64,000 nt of DNA, from the NCBI GenBank assembly GCA_016124615.1, contig WGNF01000008.1, positions 1 to 64,000 of the forward strand, read 5' to 3'. Within the stretch, counting starts at the first letter, position 1. Each line of letters begins with the position of its first letter. Below the pieces are notes generated by a model. The model did no database searches and had not been told where the DNA came from. It worked only from the letters and a program-made list of their open reading frames with translations. Shown here in pieces: positions 54,998 through 63,287 of this stretch. This DNA is from Paracoccaceae bacterium. Its GTDB lineage: Bacteria; Pseudomonadota; Alphaproteobacteria; Rhodobacterales; Rhodobacteraceae. A program made the position numbers and the translations under genes.

Positions 54998-56155
54998 TCA
55001 GCGCAGCGCGTCGAAGAGCGTGTCGACGTCGGCGGTCAGGTCCGCCGGATCCTCGAGCCCGATGGAGAGTCGCAGGATCGTGCGTGCATTGCGGGGATGG
55101 TCGTTGACGCGGGCGCCCGCGACCGACATCGGCGCGATCAGCGAACGGGTGCCGCCCCAGCTTGCGCCCAGGGCAAAGACCCGCAGCCCGTTCAGGGCCG
55201 CCTCCAGCTTCGGCTCTGCCGCTTCGGGCAGGACCACGCTGAAGACGCCGCTGGCGCCGGCGAAGTCACGTTTCCAGAGGTCGTGGCCGACCGATCCCGG
55301 TCGCGCGGGGTGGAGAACCTCAAGCCCCTCGCCCCGCGCCGCGATGCGTTCGGCAAGGCCGAGTGCTATGCGGCCGGAATGCGCCAGCCGCACCGACATG
55401 GTTTGCAGCCCGCGCAGAACCAGCGCCACCGCATCCGGCGACACGCCCAGGCCGAGCATCCGCATCGTGTCGCGCAGGCCCTTGCGCAGATCGCTGTCGG
55501 CGACCGTGACCGATCCCATCAGCAGGTCGGAATGCCCGCCGGGATACTTGGTCAGCGCCTGCATCGACAGATCGACCCCGAGCGCCAGCGGCTTCAGATA
55601 GAGCGGCGTGGCCCAGGTATTGTCGATGCCGGTCAGGATGCCACGCGCTTTTGCCAGCGCTGCGATGGCGGGGATGTCCTGCACCTCCATTGTCGTCGAG
55701 CCGGGGCTTTCGGCCCAGATCAGCCGCACGCTGCCGGTGATCTTCGCCTCAAGGTCGCTCGCATCGGGGCGGTAGATGTCGTGCCCGATCCCGAGAGGCG
55801 CCAGGAAGTCGCGGCAGAAGCCCGTCACCGGCGGATAGACGCTGTCGGGGATCAGCACGGTATCGCCGGGCCGCAGCACACTCAACATGGCTACGGCAAT
55901 CGCGGACTGGCCCGAGGGCAGCAGAACCGTGTGCTTGCCCCCTTCCAGCGCAGTGAGTTGCGCTTCCAGAACCCGGCTGGTCGGCGTCCCATGCAGCCCG
56001 TAAGAGTAGCCATCGAGATCGCGTTGGCTGCGCGTGGCATAGTCGGCGGCAGACTCGAAGACGATGGTTGAGGCCCGGTGGGTCGGCACCGTCAGGCTGG
56101 CGTAGCCGTCTTCCGAAACCTCCGGGGCCTTCACGCATTTCGTTGCGTCGTGCAT
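54998..56155 (-). CDS. metC: Cystathionine beta-lyase (MetC-like)
   Basis: 385 residues. Cys/Met-metabolism PLP family: 'ALTKYPGGHSDLLMG' contains the PLP lysine, and 'SYGLHGTPTSRVLEAQLTALEGG' is the N-terminal substrate loop. Splits cystathionine to homocysteine, pyruvate and ammonia; it may also act on other thio-amino acids. ATG at 56155 follows GAGG. First gene of the metC-aapJQMP unit; divergent LysR gene. Confidence 0.88.
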   Translation of the reverse strand: MHDATKCVKAPEVSEDGYASLTVPTHRASTIVFESAADYATRSQRDLDGYSYGLHGTPTSRVLEAQLTALEGGKHTVLLPSGQSAIAVAMLSVLRPGDTVLIPDSVYPPVTGFCRDFLAPLGIGHDIYRPDASDLEAKITGSVRLIWAESPGSTTMEVQDIPAIAALAKARGILTGIDNTWATPLYLKPLALGVDLSMQALTKYPGGHSDLLMGSVTVADSDLRKGLRDTMRMLGLGVSPDAVALVLRGLQTMSVRLAHSGRIALGLAERIAARGEGLEVLHPARPGSVGHDLWKRDFAGASGVFSVVLPEAAEPKLEAALNGLRVFALGASWGGTRSLIAPMSVAGARVNDHPRNARTILRLSIGLEDPADLTADVDTLFDALR

Positions 56156-56228
56156 CTGAAATCCTCATGTCGTTTGACCAAGAAGACCTCATGGCGCATA
56201 GAAAGAATACTGATCATCTGGCATTCCT

Positions 56229-56247
56229 CTATGTGAAAAACTTATAG
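56229..56247. promoter_or_regulatory. LysR-type box in the metC/lysR divergent gap
   Basis: CTAT-N11-ATAG (spacer GTGAAAAACTT), a perfect T-N11-A LysR motif, lies 10 bases before the LysR start and about 75 bases from metC. Confidence 0.65.
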
Positions 56248-56256
56248 GATGGGCGC

Positions 56257-57150
56257 ATGAACTTCCGGCAGCTCGAAGCCTTTCACAACGTCATGATCTC
56301 GGGCTCCACCGTCCGGGCGGCCGAGTTGATGAACGTCACACAGCCCGCTGTCAGCCGGGCGATCGGCGATCTCGAACTTTCGCTGGGCTTTGCGCTTTTC
56401 GACCGGGTGCGCGGCCGGCTTGTCCCGACGCCCGAGGGTCAGCTTTTCTTCCGTGAGGTGGGCGAAAGCTACCGGGGCATCGCCCATCTTCGTTCGGCCG
56501 CCGCGGCGATCCGCGAATACGGCTCGGGCGTGTTGCGGGTGGCGAGCCTTGCGGCGCTTTCGTCCTCGCTGGTGCCGAACGCCATACAGGCGTTCCGGCG
56601 CAATCACCCCAAGATCCGCATCACCTTCCAGGTCGCAGGCTCGGCGCAGGTCCGCAACGCCGTGGCGGACGGCCAGATCGACGTGGGACTGGCGGCGGAT
56701 GAGATCGAGCGGTCGGGGGTGGACAGTCAGGTCTTCACCACTCAGCCCGGTCTGATCGCGATGGCGCCCAACCATCCGCTGACGAGGCGAGACCGGATCG
56801 GCCCGACCGATCTGGAAGGCGTGCCACTGATCGGCCTGACGCCCGAGGACCGGGCAAGGCACCGCTTCGACCAGTGCCTTGCAGAGGGCGGCGTCATCCC
56901 GAACTACATCATCGAGACGCCGAACTCTGCCACGATTTGCGCGCTGGCCTTGAGCGGTGACGCCGTGGGACTGGTAAATCCACTCGCCGTGTCCGGCTTC
57001 CCGGCGCAGGGCCTGGTGACCAGACCTTTCCTGCCACGCGTCGTCTTTCGCTCCTACCTGCTGTTTCGGCCGGACACCCAACGTTCGCAGCTTGTGCGCG
57101 ACTTCGCCGCGGAACTGGTCAGGGCCCGGAACAGTTTCAGCATCGAATAG
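56257..57150 (+). CDS. LysR family transcriptional regulator
   Basis: 297 residues. N-terminal winged HTH (about 3-60, 'MNVTQPAVSRAIGDLE') and a periplasmic-binding-like inducer domain (about 92-295). ATG at 56257 follows GGATGGGCGC. Divergent from metC, so it probably controls the metC-aapJQMP operon and itself; ligand unknown, plausibly a sulfur amino acid. Confidence 0.88.
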   Translation: MNFRQLEAFHNVMISGSTVRAAELMNVTQPAVSRAIGDLELSLGFALFDRVRGRLVPTPEGQLFFREVGESYRGIAHLRSAAAAIREYGSGVLRVASLAALSSSLVPNAIQAFRRNHPKIRITFQVAGSAQVRNAVADGQIDVGLAADEIERSGVDSQVFTTQPGLIAMAPNHPLTRRDRIGPTDLEGVPLIGLTPEDRARHRFDQCLAEGGVIPNYIIETPNSATICALALSGDAVGLVNPLAVSGFPAQGLVTRPFLPRVVFRSYLLFRPDTQRSQLVRDFAAELVRARNSFSIE

Positions 57151-57241
57151 GCTCGACACCGAACCGGATAGAGGCTGCCTGCCACACCGGTGGCGAATGC
57201 ACAGCGGAACTGGTGCTGCAGGTGATCCCGGTGTGTTTGCG

Positions 57242-57601
57242 CTAATGCTCTTGCGCCGCATGCCCGCGCAATTCCGCCGCCAGATCCATCAGGATCTGGC
57301 GGCGGAATTGCAGATCGGCCACAAGCGCGTCGAGTTCGCTGATCTTTGCCTCGACCTTGGAGAGAAGTCGCGTCTTTCGCGTGTTGTCGTGCGGCGAGTC
57401 GAGATGCGCCGCGATCTCCGCCAGGCTGAAGCCCAGCTCTCGTGCCCGGTTGATAAAGCGGACGATCTCCAGGTCCCGCTCATCATAGTCGCGATAGCCA
57501 CTCGCAAGCCTTGCCGCGCGCGGCAGCAGGCCTTGGCCCTCATAGAACCGAATGCGTGAAGGGCTGACCCCTGCCCGCCCCGCGAACACGCCGATCCGCA
57601 C
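57242..57601 (-). CDS. MerR family transcriptional regulator
   Basis: 119 residues. N-terminal winged HTH ('SPSRIRFYEGQGLLPRAAR', about 12-31) and a C-terminal coiled coil ('LLSKVEAKISELDALVADLQ'). No metal-binding cysteines, so a drug or redox-insensitive type. The start is GTG at 57601, with AAGGGGC upstream. Divergent from the alpha/beta-hydrolase gene. The 3' end encodes a perfect palindrome (57268-57311). Confidence 0.85.
   Translation of the reverse strand: MRIGVFAGRAGVSPSRIRFYEGQGLLPRAARLASGYRDYDERDLEIVRFINRARELGFSLAEIAAHLDSPHDNTRKTRLLSKVEAKISELDALVADLQFRRQILMDLAAELRGHAAQEH
57268..57311. repeat. Perfect 20-bp inverted repeat with 4-nt loop inside merR
   Basis: Arms 57268-57287 and 57292-57311 are perfect reverse complements, with loop ATCA, the strongest hairpin I see in this window. 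It lies near the 3' end of the merR reading frame and encodes part of the C-terminal helix; no run of T follows, so it is not a plain terminator. Confidence 0.85.
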
Positions 57602-57613
57602 GTTGATTGCCCC

Positions 57614-57638
57614 TTGACCTTAAAGTTGGGTCGAAGGT
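57614..57638 (+). promoter_or_regulatory. Putative MerR operator in the divergent gap
   Basis: TTGACC at 57614-57619 overlaps a dyad ACCTT-N12-AAGGT at 57617-57638. MerR-type promoters have such a dyad in a 19-bp spacer. No good -10 follows at the right distance, so this is a proposal. Confidence 0.4.
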
Positions 57639-57678
57639 GCAGGATCGACACGGTTCGATCAAGGGCATTGAGGTCGCG

Positions 57679-58380
57679 ATGAAAACACTGATGATCATCC
57701 CCGGCCTTGGCAGCGACGCCGCCGTCTGGCAGCCCACGATCGCGGCCTTGGACGGGCGGGTGAACTGCCTCGTCGGCAACACCCACGGCGACAACAGCCT
57801 GCCGGGCATGGCGCGGCGGGTCTTGGATCAGGCCCCGGCGACCTTTGCCCTGGCCGGCGTGTCGATGGGGGGAATGGTCGCGCTGGAAATCATGCGGATC
57901 GCGCCCCAGCGGGTGACCCATCTGGCCCTGGTCGACACCAACGCGCGGCCGGATACCGCGGGCCAAAGGGCCTACCGCTATCTGTCCAGCGCGGTGGTCG
58001 CCATCCCTGGCCTTTTGGGGCGGCTGTCGGCCAGCAGCGCCAGATCGCTGGTCCACACATCAGCGCCCCCAGAGGTGCGCAAGGAATTGGCCGAGATGGG
58101 CGTCCGGGTCGGTGCGAAAGTCTACATCCGGCAAAGCACCGCGGTGGCGTCGCGAAAGGACCAGCGTCCGGTCTTGCGCACGATCAGCATTCCAACTGTG
58201 GTGGTCGTCGGTTCTGACGACCGGATAACCCCGCTCAATCTCTCCCAGGAGATTCACGACCTCACGCCGGGGTCGACATTTCAGGTTCTTCCCGACTGCG
58301 GCCACCTTCCACCGATCGAGAAGCCGGCGAGGCTGGCGGCGATATTGCTCGAGTTGATGATGGTGAGTTCGACACGCTGA
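57679..58380 (+). CDS. Alpha/beta-hydrolase
   Basis: 233 residues. 'LAGVSMGGMVALE' carries nucleophile Ser62, with a likely acid in 'VVGSDDRITP' and base His in 'DCGHLPPIEKP'. A soluble cytoplasmic hydrolase of general serine-esterase type. ATG at 57679 follows GAGG; the frame begins 72 bases earlier. Likely controlled by the divergent MerR protein. Confidence 0.82.
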   Translation: MKTLMIIPGLGSDAAVWQPTIAALDGRVNCLVGNTHGDNSLPGMARRVLDQAPATFALAGVSMGGMVALEIMRIAPQRVTHLALVDTNARPDTAGQRAYRYLSSAVVAIPGLLGRLSASSARSLVHTSAPPEVRKELAEMGVRVGAKVYIRQSTAVASRKDQRPVLRTISIPTVVVVGSDDRITPLNLSQEIHDLTPGSTFQVLPDCGHLPPIEKPARLAAILLELMMVSSTR

Positions 58381-58473
58381 TGCCTTCCGAGGGCCCGGCG
58401 CCAGCGGCGGGCAGAGAAGCGAGCCTGTCGTGCGGGCCGGGCGGCCCGCGCAGCCTCGTTTGCGATGTTCGCC

Positions 58474-58704
58474 TCAGCCCAGCCAGGCCAGAACCTGATC
58501 GCGCGAGGGGACGGAACCTTTGTGCACGACGCGGCCCTCGACGACGACGGCGGGCGTGGTCATCACACCAAAGCTCACGATCTGGCGCATGTCTTCGATT
58601 TTCTCGAGTGTTACGTCCTTGCCGGTCTCGGCCGCGACTCGGGTGATGATATCCGTCGTGGCTTTGCACTTTGCACAGCCAGAGCCCAGCACTTTGATAT
58701 CCAT
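58474..58704 (-). CDS. Thioredoxin-like small redox protein
   Basis: 76 residues. 'GSGCAKCKATTDII' has the CxxC pair Cys10/Cys13, matching the short thioredoxin-like family that follows ArsP-type permeases. Probably a disulfide reductase partner in the arsenic cluster. ATG at 58704 follows AAGGA. Lies 12 bases after the permease stop. Confidence 0.82.
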   Translation of the reverse strand: MDIKVLGSGCAKCKATTDIITRVAAETGKDVTLEKIEDMRQIVSFGVMTTPAVVVEGRVVHKGSVPSRDQVLAWLG

Positions 58705-58716
58705 GATTATGTCCTT

Positions 58717-59802
58717 TCAGAACAGGTAGTTGAAAAGAAAGCCCACGGCGAGGATGCCGCTGCCCACAACGCCGATGAACACGCCGATCAGCCGCAGCGT
58801 CAGCACTTGGCGCAAGATGATCATCTCGGGTGCCGACAGTGCGATCACGCTCATCATGAAGGCCAGAACGGTGCCCAGAGGGGCGCCCTTGCTCAACAGC
58901 GCCTCGACGATAGGGATCACCCCGGCTGCGTTGGTATACATCGGGATGCCGATCAGAACCGCCGCCGGAACCGACCACCAGGCCCCTGCGGTGCCTGCCG
59001 ACCCGGACCCCATGATGCGCAGCATCAGATCTTGCGGCACATAGCCGTGAATGGCGGCCCCCATCGCGATGCCGAGGATGATCCAGACCCAGACCCGGCC
59101 GAAGATTTCCCGCACCGCCACGCCCCCCTGACGATAGCGATCCACCAGCGTCAGGCGGTCAGCCGCGACGACGCCGGGCGTGACGGCACCGGAATGAATG
59201 TCGCGCACCCAGCCTTGCAACCAGCCTTCAAGGTGAAGCTTGCCGATCACCCAGCCCGCGACGATGGCCACGCCAAGGCCAAAGCTGAAATAGACGGCAG
59301 CGACCTTCCAGCCGACCAGACCGAACAGCAGGACCAGTGCGACCTCGTTCACCATCGGCGCCGCGATCAGGAAGGAGAAGGTGACGCCAAGCGGCACCCC
59401 GGCGGAGACCAGCCCGATGAACAGCGGCACCGCCGAGCACGAACAGAAGGGCGTCAGCACCCCAAGTCCCGCCGCCATCACGTTGCCCACGCCCTCGCGC
59501 CGCCCGGCGAGCATGGCGCGGGTGCGCTCGGGGCTGAAGAAGCTGCGCACCACGCCCATGCCAAAGACGATCAGCATCAGCAGCATCATGACCTTCGGCG
59601 TGTCGTAGAAGAAGAACGCCAGCGCCTCGCCGGTGTGGCCGGCGCGGTCCACGGGCAGATGCGCCACGATCCATTCCGACCATCCCGGCAATTGCCGGTA
59701 GAGGGCAAACCAGACCGCGACAAAACCGATCACGCCCAGATGCCAGACCCAATCAGGGCGGGCATCCCTGCCGTGCAGCGGGGCGGTGATGTCCGCGCTC
59801 AT
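58717..59802 (-). CDS. arsP: ArsP-like permease
   Basis: 361 residues, about 10 membrane segments. 'TPFCSCSAVPLFIGL' and 'GIPMYTNAAGVIPI' are the paired motifs of the permease family to which ArsP (organoarsenical efflux) belongs. The two cysteines in the first motif would bind As(III). ATG at 59802 overlaps the ArsR stop (ATGA). ArsP-type function is inferred from family and neighbours. Confidence 0.8.
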   Translation of the reverse strand: MSADITAPLHGRDARPDWVWHLGVIGFVAVWFALYRQLPGWSEWIVAHLPVDRAGHTGEALAFFFYDTPKVMMLLMLIVFGMGVVRSFFSPERTRAMLAGRREGVGNVMAAGLGVLTPFCSCSAVPLFIGLVSAGVPLGVTFSFLIAAPMVNEVALVLLFGLVGWKVAAVYFSFGLGVAIVAGWVIGKLHLEGWLQGWVRDIHSGAVTPGVVAADRLTLVDRYRQGGVAVREIFGRVWVWIILGIAMGAAIHGYVPQDLMLRIMGSGSAGTAGAWWSVPAAVLIGIPMYTNAAGVIPIVEALLSKGAPLGTVLAFMMSVIALSAPEMIILRQVLTLRLIGVFIGVVGSGILAVGFLFNYLF

Positions 59803-60089
59803 GCGGCTTTCCTTTCTTCGTCTTTGGCGGCGGCGAGAACCGCGTCGAGGATGGCTCGTGCGGAAGGTTGCATCGCCGGATTCAACCGGTAGCGCACCCA
59901 CTGGGCATCGCGCCGGTCAACCACCAAGCCTGCCTGCTTCAGCATCTGCATATGCCGCGACATCCGGCTTTGCGTGGCATCGAGCCGTTTCATCAACTCG
60001 CAGACGCAATGTTCCCCGCCGTCGGCAAGGATCTGGACCGCGCCAAGGCGCGTGGGTTCGGCGAGGGCTGAGAGAATGGCGACCGGCAT
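59799..60089 (-). CDS. arsR: ArsR-family repressor, CxC type
   Basis: 96 residues. Winged HTH ('CELMKRLDATQSRMSRHMQML'). 'HCVCELM' gives Cys28 and Cys30, the arsenite-binding pair of classical ArsR. I chose the ATG at 60089, which follows GGAG; upstream ATGs at 60116 and 60122 lie inside or at the proposed promoter. Coupled with arsP. Confidence 0.87.
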   Translation of the reverse strand: MPVAILSALAEPTRLGAVQILADGGEHCVCELMKRLDATQSRMSRHMQMLKQAGLVVDRRDAQWVRYRLNPAMQPSARAILDAVLAAAKDEERKAA

Positions 60090-60119
60090 GCAACGCTCCT
60101 GCGCTTTTGCGTTCATGCG

Positions 60120-60148
60120 CATATAGGCATATATAATACATGCGTCAA
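60120..60148 (-). promoter_or_regulatory. Promoter of the arsR-arsP operon
   Basis: On the minus strand TTGACG (60148-60143) and TATATG (60125-60120) are 17 bases apart. Imperfect arms CGCAT / ATGCG (60118-60122, 60140-60144) overlap it as an ArsR operator candidate. Confidence 0.6.
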
Positions 60149-60184
60149 TCGGCATGCATCAAGAAAGGATCAGGCTGGCCCCGT

Positions 60185-61255
60185 CTACTTGGTGGCTTCG
60201 CCTCTTGTCTTCTGCGCCAGCCGCCGGACGGCGCGGCCGCGTTCGTACCACGGCCGGGTCGCGGTCACGATCGCCACGACCGACAGCATCACCGGCACCT
60301 CGATCAACACGCCGACAACCGTCGCCAGCGCCGCGCCGGAGGCGAAGCCGAACAGACTGATTGCGGTGGCCACCGCCAGTTCGAAGAAGTTAGAGGCCCC
60401 GATCAGCGCCGAGGGGGCCGCCACGCAATGCGCCTCGCCCGTCGCGCGGTTCAAGAGATAGGCGAGGCCCGCGTTCAGATAGACCTGAATCAGGATCGGC
60501 ACCGCGATCAGCGCGATGACGACCGGCTGGGCGATGATCTGTTCGCCCTGAAAACCGAACAGCAGCACCAGCATGGCCAGCAGCGCCACCACCGAGGTCG
60601 GACCAAGCCGCGTCAGCAACGCCGTCAGCGCCGCCTCGCGGCCCTGCGCCAGCCGGTTGCGCCGGATGATCTGCGATAGGATGACCGGCACCACGATGTA
60701 AAGGGCGACCGACAGCAGCAGCGTCTCCCACGGCACGGTGATCGAGGACAGGCCCAGCAGGAAGGCCACGATCGGCGCGAAGGCCACGATCATGATCGTG
60801 TCGTTCAGCGCGACCTGGCTTAGCGTGAACAGCGGCTCGCCGTTCGACAGGTTCGACCAGACGAACACCATCGCCGTGCAGGGGGCGGCGGCCAGCAGGA
60901 TCAGACCGGCGATGTAGCTGTCGATCTGCCCCGCGGGCAGCAGCGGCCGGAACAGGACGGACAGGAAGAACCAGCCGAGCAGCGCCATCGTGAAGGGCTT
61001 CACCGCCCAGTTGATCGCCAGCGTGACCCCCACGCCGCGCCAGTGCTTTGCCACCTGACCAAGGGCGCCAAAGTCGATCTTCAACAGCATCGGGATGATC
61101 ATCAGCCAGATCAGCACCGCCACGGCAAGGTTCACATTGGCCAGTTCCAGCCCGCCGATGGCGTGAAAGAGACCGGGCAACATCTGGCCAAGGCCAATGC
61201 CCGCGACGATGCACAGCGCGACCCAGAGGGTCAGATAGCGTTCGAAGGCGTTCAC
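60185..61255 (-). CDS. acr3: ACR3-family arsenite efflux transporter
   Basis: 356 residues, about 10 membrane segments. 'LLAAAPCTAMVFVWSNLS' with Cys126 and 'ASNFFELAVA' are the conserved ACR3 motifs for As(III)/H+ antiport. The start is GTG at 61255, 6-7 bases after AAGGA; an ATG further upstream would add unrelated sequence. Ends near the arsR promoter. Confidence 0.9.
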   Translation of the reverse strand: MNAFERYLTLWVALCIVAGIGLGQMLPGLFHAIGGLELANVNLAVAVLIWLMIIPMLLKIDFGALGQVAKHWRGVGVTLAINWAVKPFTMALLGWFFLSVLFRPLLPAGQIDSYIAGLILLAAAPCTAMVFVWSNLSNGEPLFTLSQVALNDTIMIVAFAPIVAFLLGLSSITVPWETLLLSVALYIVVPVILSQIIRRNRLAQGREAALTALLTRLGPTSVVALLAMLVLLFGFQGEQIIAQPVVIALIAVPILIQVYLNAGLAYLLNRATGEAHCVAAPSALIGASNFFELAVATAISLFGFASGAALATVVGVLIEVPVMLSVVAIVTATRPWYERGRAVRRLAQKTRGEATK

Positions 61256-61337
61256 GGCATGTCCTTGGGCAATGGCAGGCAACAGGTGGCGCTGGCGGGC
61301 GGGGTCAGGTGCGATGAATTCGGCCAGTGGGCGCAGC

Positions 61338-61363
61338 GTATATGCGTTTTGCGATGCAAATAC
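61338..61363. promoter_or_regulatory. Putative ArsR operator upstream of acr3
   Basis: GTATATGC-N10-GCAAATAC, arms 7 of 8 complementary, in the acr3/arsR2 divergent gap. Confidence 0.55.
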
Positions 61364-61413
61364 AGGCGGTCGCGAGATGCTTACCGCGAGGTTGCCGGCG
61401 CCCTGACAGCCGG

Positions 61414-61437
61414 CTATTTCAGCAATCATGGAAATAG
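61414..61437. promoter_or_regulatory. Putative ArsR operator upstream of the second arsR
   Basis: CTATTTC-N10-GAAATAG, perfect 7-bp arms with the same N10 spacing as the operator by acr3. TTGACA follows at 61441-61446 as a -35, so a bound repressor could block this promoter. Confidence 0.6.
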
Positions 61438-61475
61438 AGCTTGACAGGCCGCCCAGGGGGCGCCACTCTACTTCC

Positions 61476-61823
61476 ATGAACATCGAAATAGTATCCCACC
61501 AACTCGAGGCGCTCGGCAACGCCACCCGCCTCAACATCTACCGCACCCTCGTTCGCGCGGGGATGAGCGGGCTGGCAGTCGGCGGGCTTCAGGACCGTCT
61601 CGGCCTTCCCGCGTCAACCCTGTCGCATCACCTGAAACGGTTGATCGACACCGGCCTTGTGCGGCAGGACCGGGCGGGCACCAGCCTGATCTGCCACGCC
61701 GAATATCCGGCGATGAGCCGCCTGTTGGGGTTTCTGTCGGATGAGTGCTGCGCGGACGAGCGCGAGGGGGGCTGTGGCCCCGCACCCGCCGCGGGGCTGG
61801 CTGAACCGGCGGCGGAGGGGTGA
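61476..61823 (+). CDS. arsR: ArsR-family regulator, C-terminal-Cys type
   Basis: 115 residues. HTH ('GLPASTLSHHLKRLIDTGLV') and C-terminal cysteines 'SDECCADEREGGC' (Cys91, 92, 100), a different arsenite site from the first ArsR. ATG at 61476; the transcript may have a very short leader. Divergent from acr3. Confidence 0.87.
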   Translation: MNIEIVSHQLEALGNATRLNIYRTLVRAGMSGLAVGGLQDRLGLPASTLSHHLKRLIDTGLVRQDRAGTSLICHAEYPAMSRLLGFLSDECCADEREGGCGPAPAAGLAEPAAEG

Positions 61824-61871
61824 TGTTTTGGCCTATAATTCCATTATCCCAGAATGACGGAAGGAAATGCC

Positions 61872-63287
61872 ATGATTAGTGATTCCCCCCTGCCGATCGC
61901 CGTGATCGGGGCCGGTCCGGTCGGTCTTGCCGCCGCGGCCCATCTGATTGCCCGCGGGCTGGAGCCTCTTGTCTTCGAACGCGGCACGGCGGTGGGTGCC
62001 GCGATTGCGGACTGGGCCCATGTCCGGGTCTTTTCGCCCTGGCGATACAATGTCGATTTGGCCGCGCGGGCGCTGCTGGAGGCCAACGGCTGGACCGCGC
62101 CCGCGGCTGACCATCTTCCGACCGGGGGCGAGATCCTGCGCGATTACCTCGAGCCGCTGGCGGCGCTTCCGGCCCTGGCGCCGCGCTTGAGGCTGGGGGC
62201 CGAGGTGCTGGCGATCAGCCGACGCGACCACAGCCGACTGGACAGCGAGGGCCGGAACGACGCGCCCTTTATGGTGGTCTGGCGCGACGCGTCGGGGCAA
62301 CACCGCACCCTGGCCCGCGCCGTCATCGACGCCTCGGGCACCTCGACGCGGCCCAACCCGATCGGCCGCGACGGGCTGCCGGTCGAAGGGGAACTGGAGA
62401 ATGCGGATCGCATCGCCTATGGCATCCCGGACGTAAAGCAGGCGGCGCGGAACATCTACGCGGGGCAGCGAACGCTGGTGATCGGCGCGGGCCATTCGGC
62501 GATCAACGTGGTGCTCGACCTGCTTGATCTGCAAGCCGAGGCGCCGCAGACACAGGTGATCTGGGCGACCCGGTCGGGTGGCATCAACCGGTTGCTGGGC
62601 GGCGGGCTGAACGATCAACTGCCCGGCCGCGGACACCTGGGGCTTGCGGCGGAAACGGCGATCCGGGCGGGCCGGGTTCAACTGCTGTCGCCGTTTTCGG
62701 CGCGGCGGATCACGGCACGCAACGGCGGCGTGGAGGTGGAGGCTGCGGCAGAGAGCCAGCCGGTGACCCTGCAGGTGGATCGGATCGTCGTCGCAACCGG
62801 CTTCCGACCCGATCTGTCGCCGCTTGGCGAACTGCGCCTGTCGCTCGATCCGGCAGTGGAGGCGCCGCGCGCGCTGGCACCGCTGATCGACCCGAACCTG
62901 CATTCCTGCGGCACGGTTCCGCCGCATGGGGTCGATGAGCTTTCGCACCCCGAGACAGGTTTCTTCATCGTTGGCATGAAAAGCTATGGCCGCGCCCCGA
63001 CCTTCCTGATGGCAACCGGCTACGAGCAGGTGCGTTCCATTGCCGCCGAACTGGCCGGAGACCGCGTGGCGGCACGGCAAGTGGAACTGGTGCTGCCAGA
63101 GACGGGCGTCTGCAGTGGTCTGCCGACCGTTCCAGACGCCGCTGCAGGGGCGAGCGCCTGTTGTGGCGGGCCAGCAACAAGCGCGGGGGCCTGTTGCCTG
63201 CGCGACGAGGCGGCGAAGGCTGCGGGCGAGGTGGGCTGCGGATGCGGCGCCCCAACCGGCAAACCGCGCGAGGCGGCATGCTGCTGA
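61872..63287 (+). CDS. FAD/NAD(P)-binding flavoprotein with cysteine-rich tail (ArsO-like)
   Basis: 471 residues. Two Rossmann motifs, 'AVIGAGPVGLAAAAH' and 'LVIGAGHSAINVV', fit a flavin monooxygenase/lysine hydroxylase-like fold. The last 50 residues contain four CC/CxC units (ACCGG, GACCLR, GCGCG, AACC), as if to bind As(III) or another soft metal. ATG at 61872 follows GGAAGGAAA. Downstream of arsR2 and overlapping the MFS gene. Confidence 0.8.
   Translation: MISDSPLPIAVIGAGPVGLAAAAHLIARGLEPLVFERGTAVGAAIADWAHVRVFSPWRYNVDLAARALLEANGWTAPAADHLPTGGEILRDYLEPLAALPALAPRLRLGAEVLAISRRDHSRLDSEGRNDAPFMVVWRDASGQHRTLARAVIDASGTSTRPNPIGRDGLPVEGELENADRIAYGIPDVKQAARNIYAGQRTLVIGAGHSAINVVLDLLDLQAEAPQTQVIWATRSGGINRLLGGGLNDQLPGRGHLGLAAETAIRAGRVQLLSPFSARRITARNGGVEVEAAAESQPVTLQVDRIVVATGFRPDLSPLGELRLSLDPAVEAPRALAPLIDPNLHSCGTVPPHGVDELSHPETGFFIVGMKSYGRAPTFLMATGYEQVRSIAAELAGDRVAARQVELVLPETGVCSGLPTVPDAAAGASACCGGPATSAGACCLRDEAAKAAGEVGCGCGAPTGKPREAACC

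Noticed and set aside
61436-61475. An N-terminal extension of the second ArsR from 61428
   Set aside because: It would cross its -35 element and the operator; ATG at 61476 gives the conserved N-terminus.
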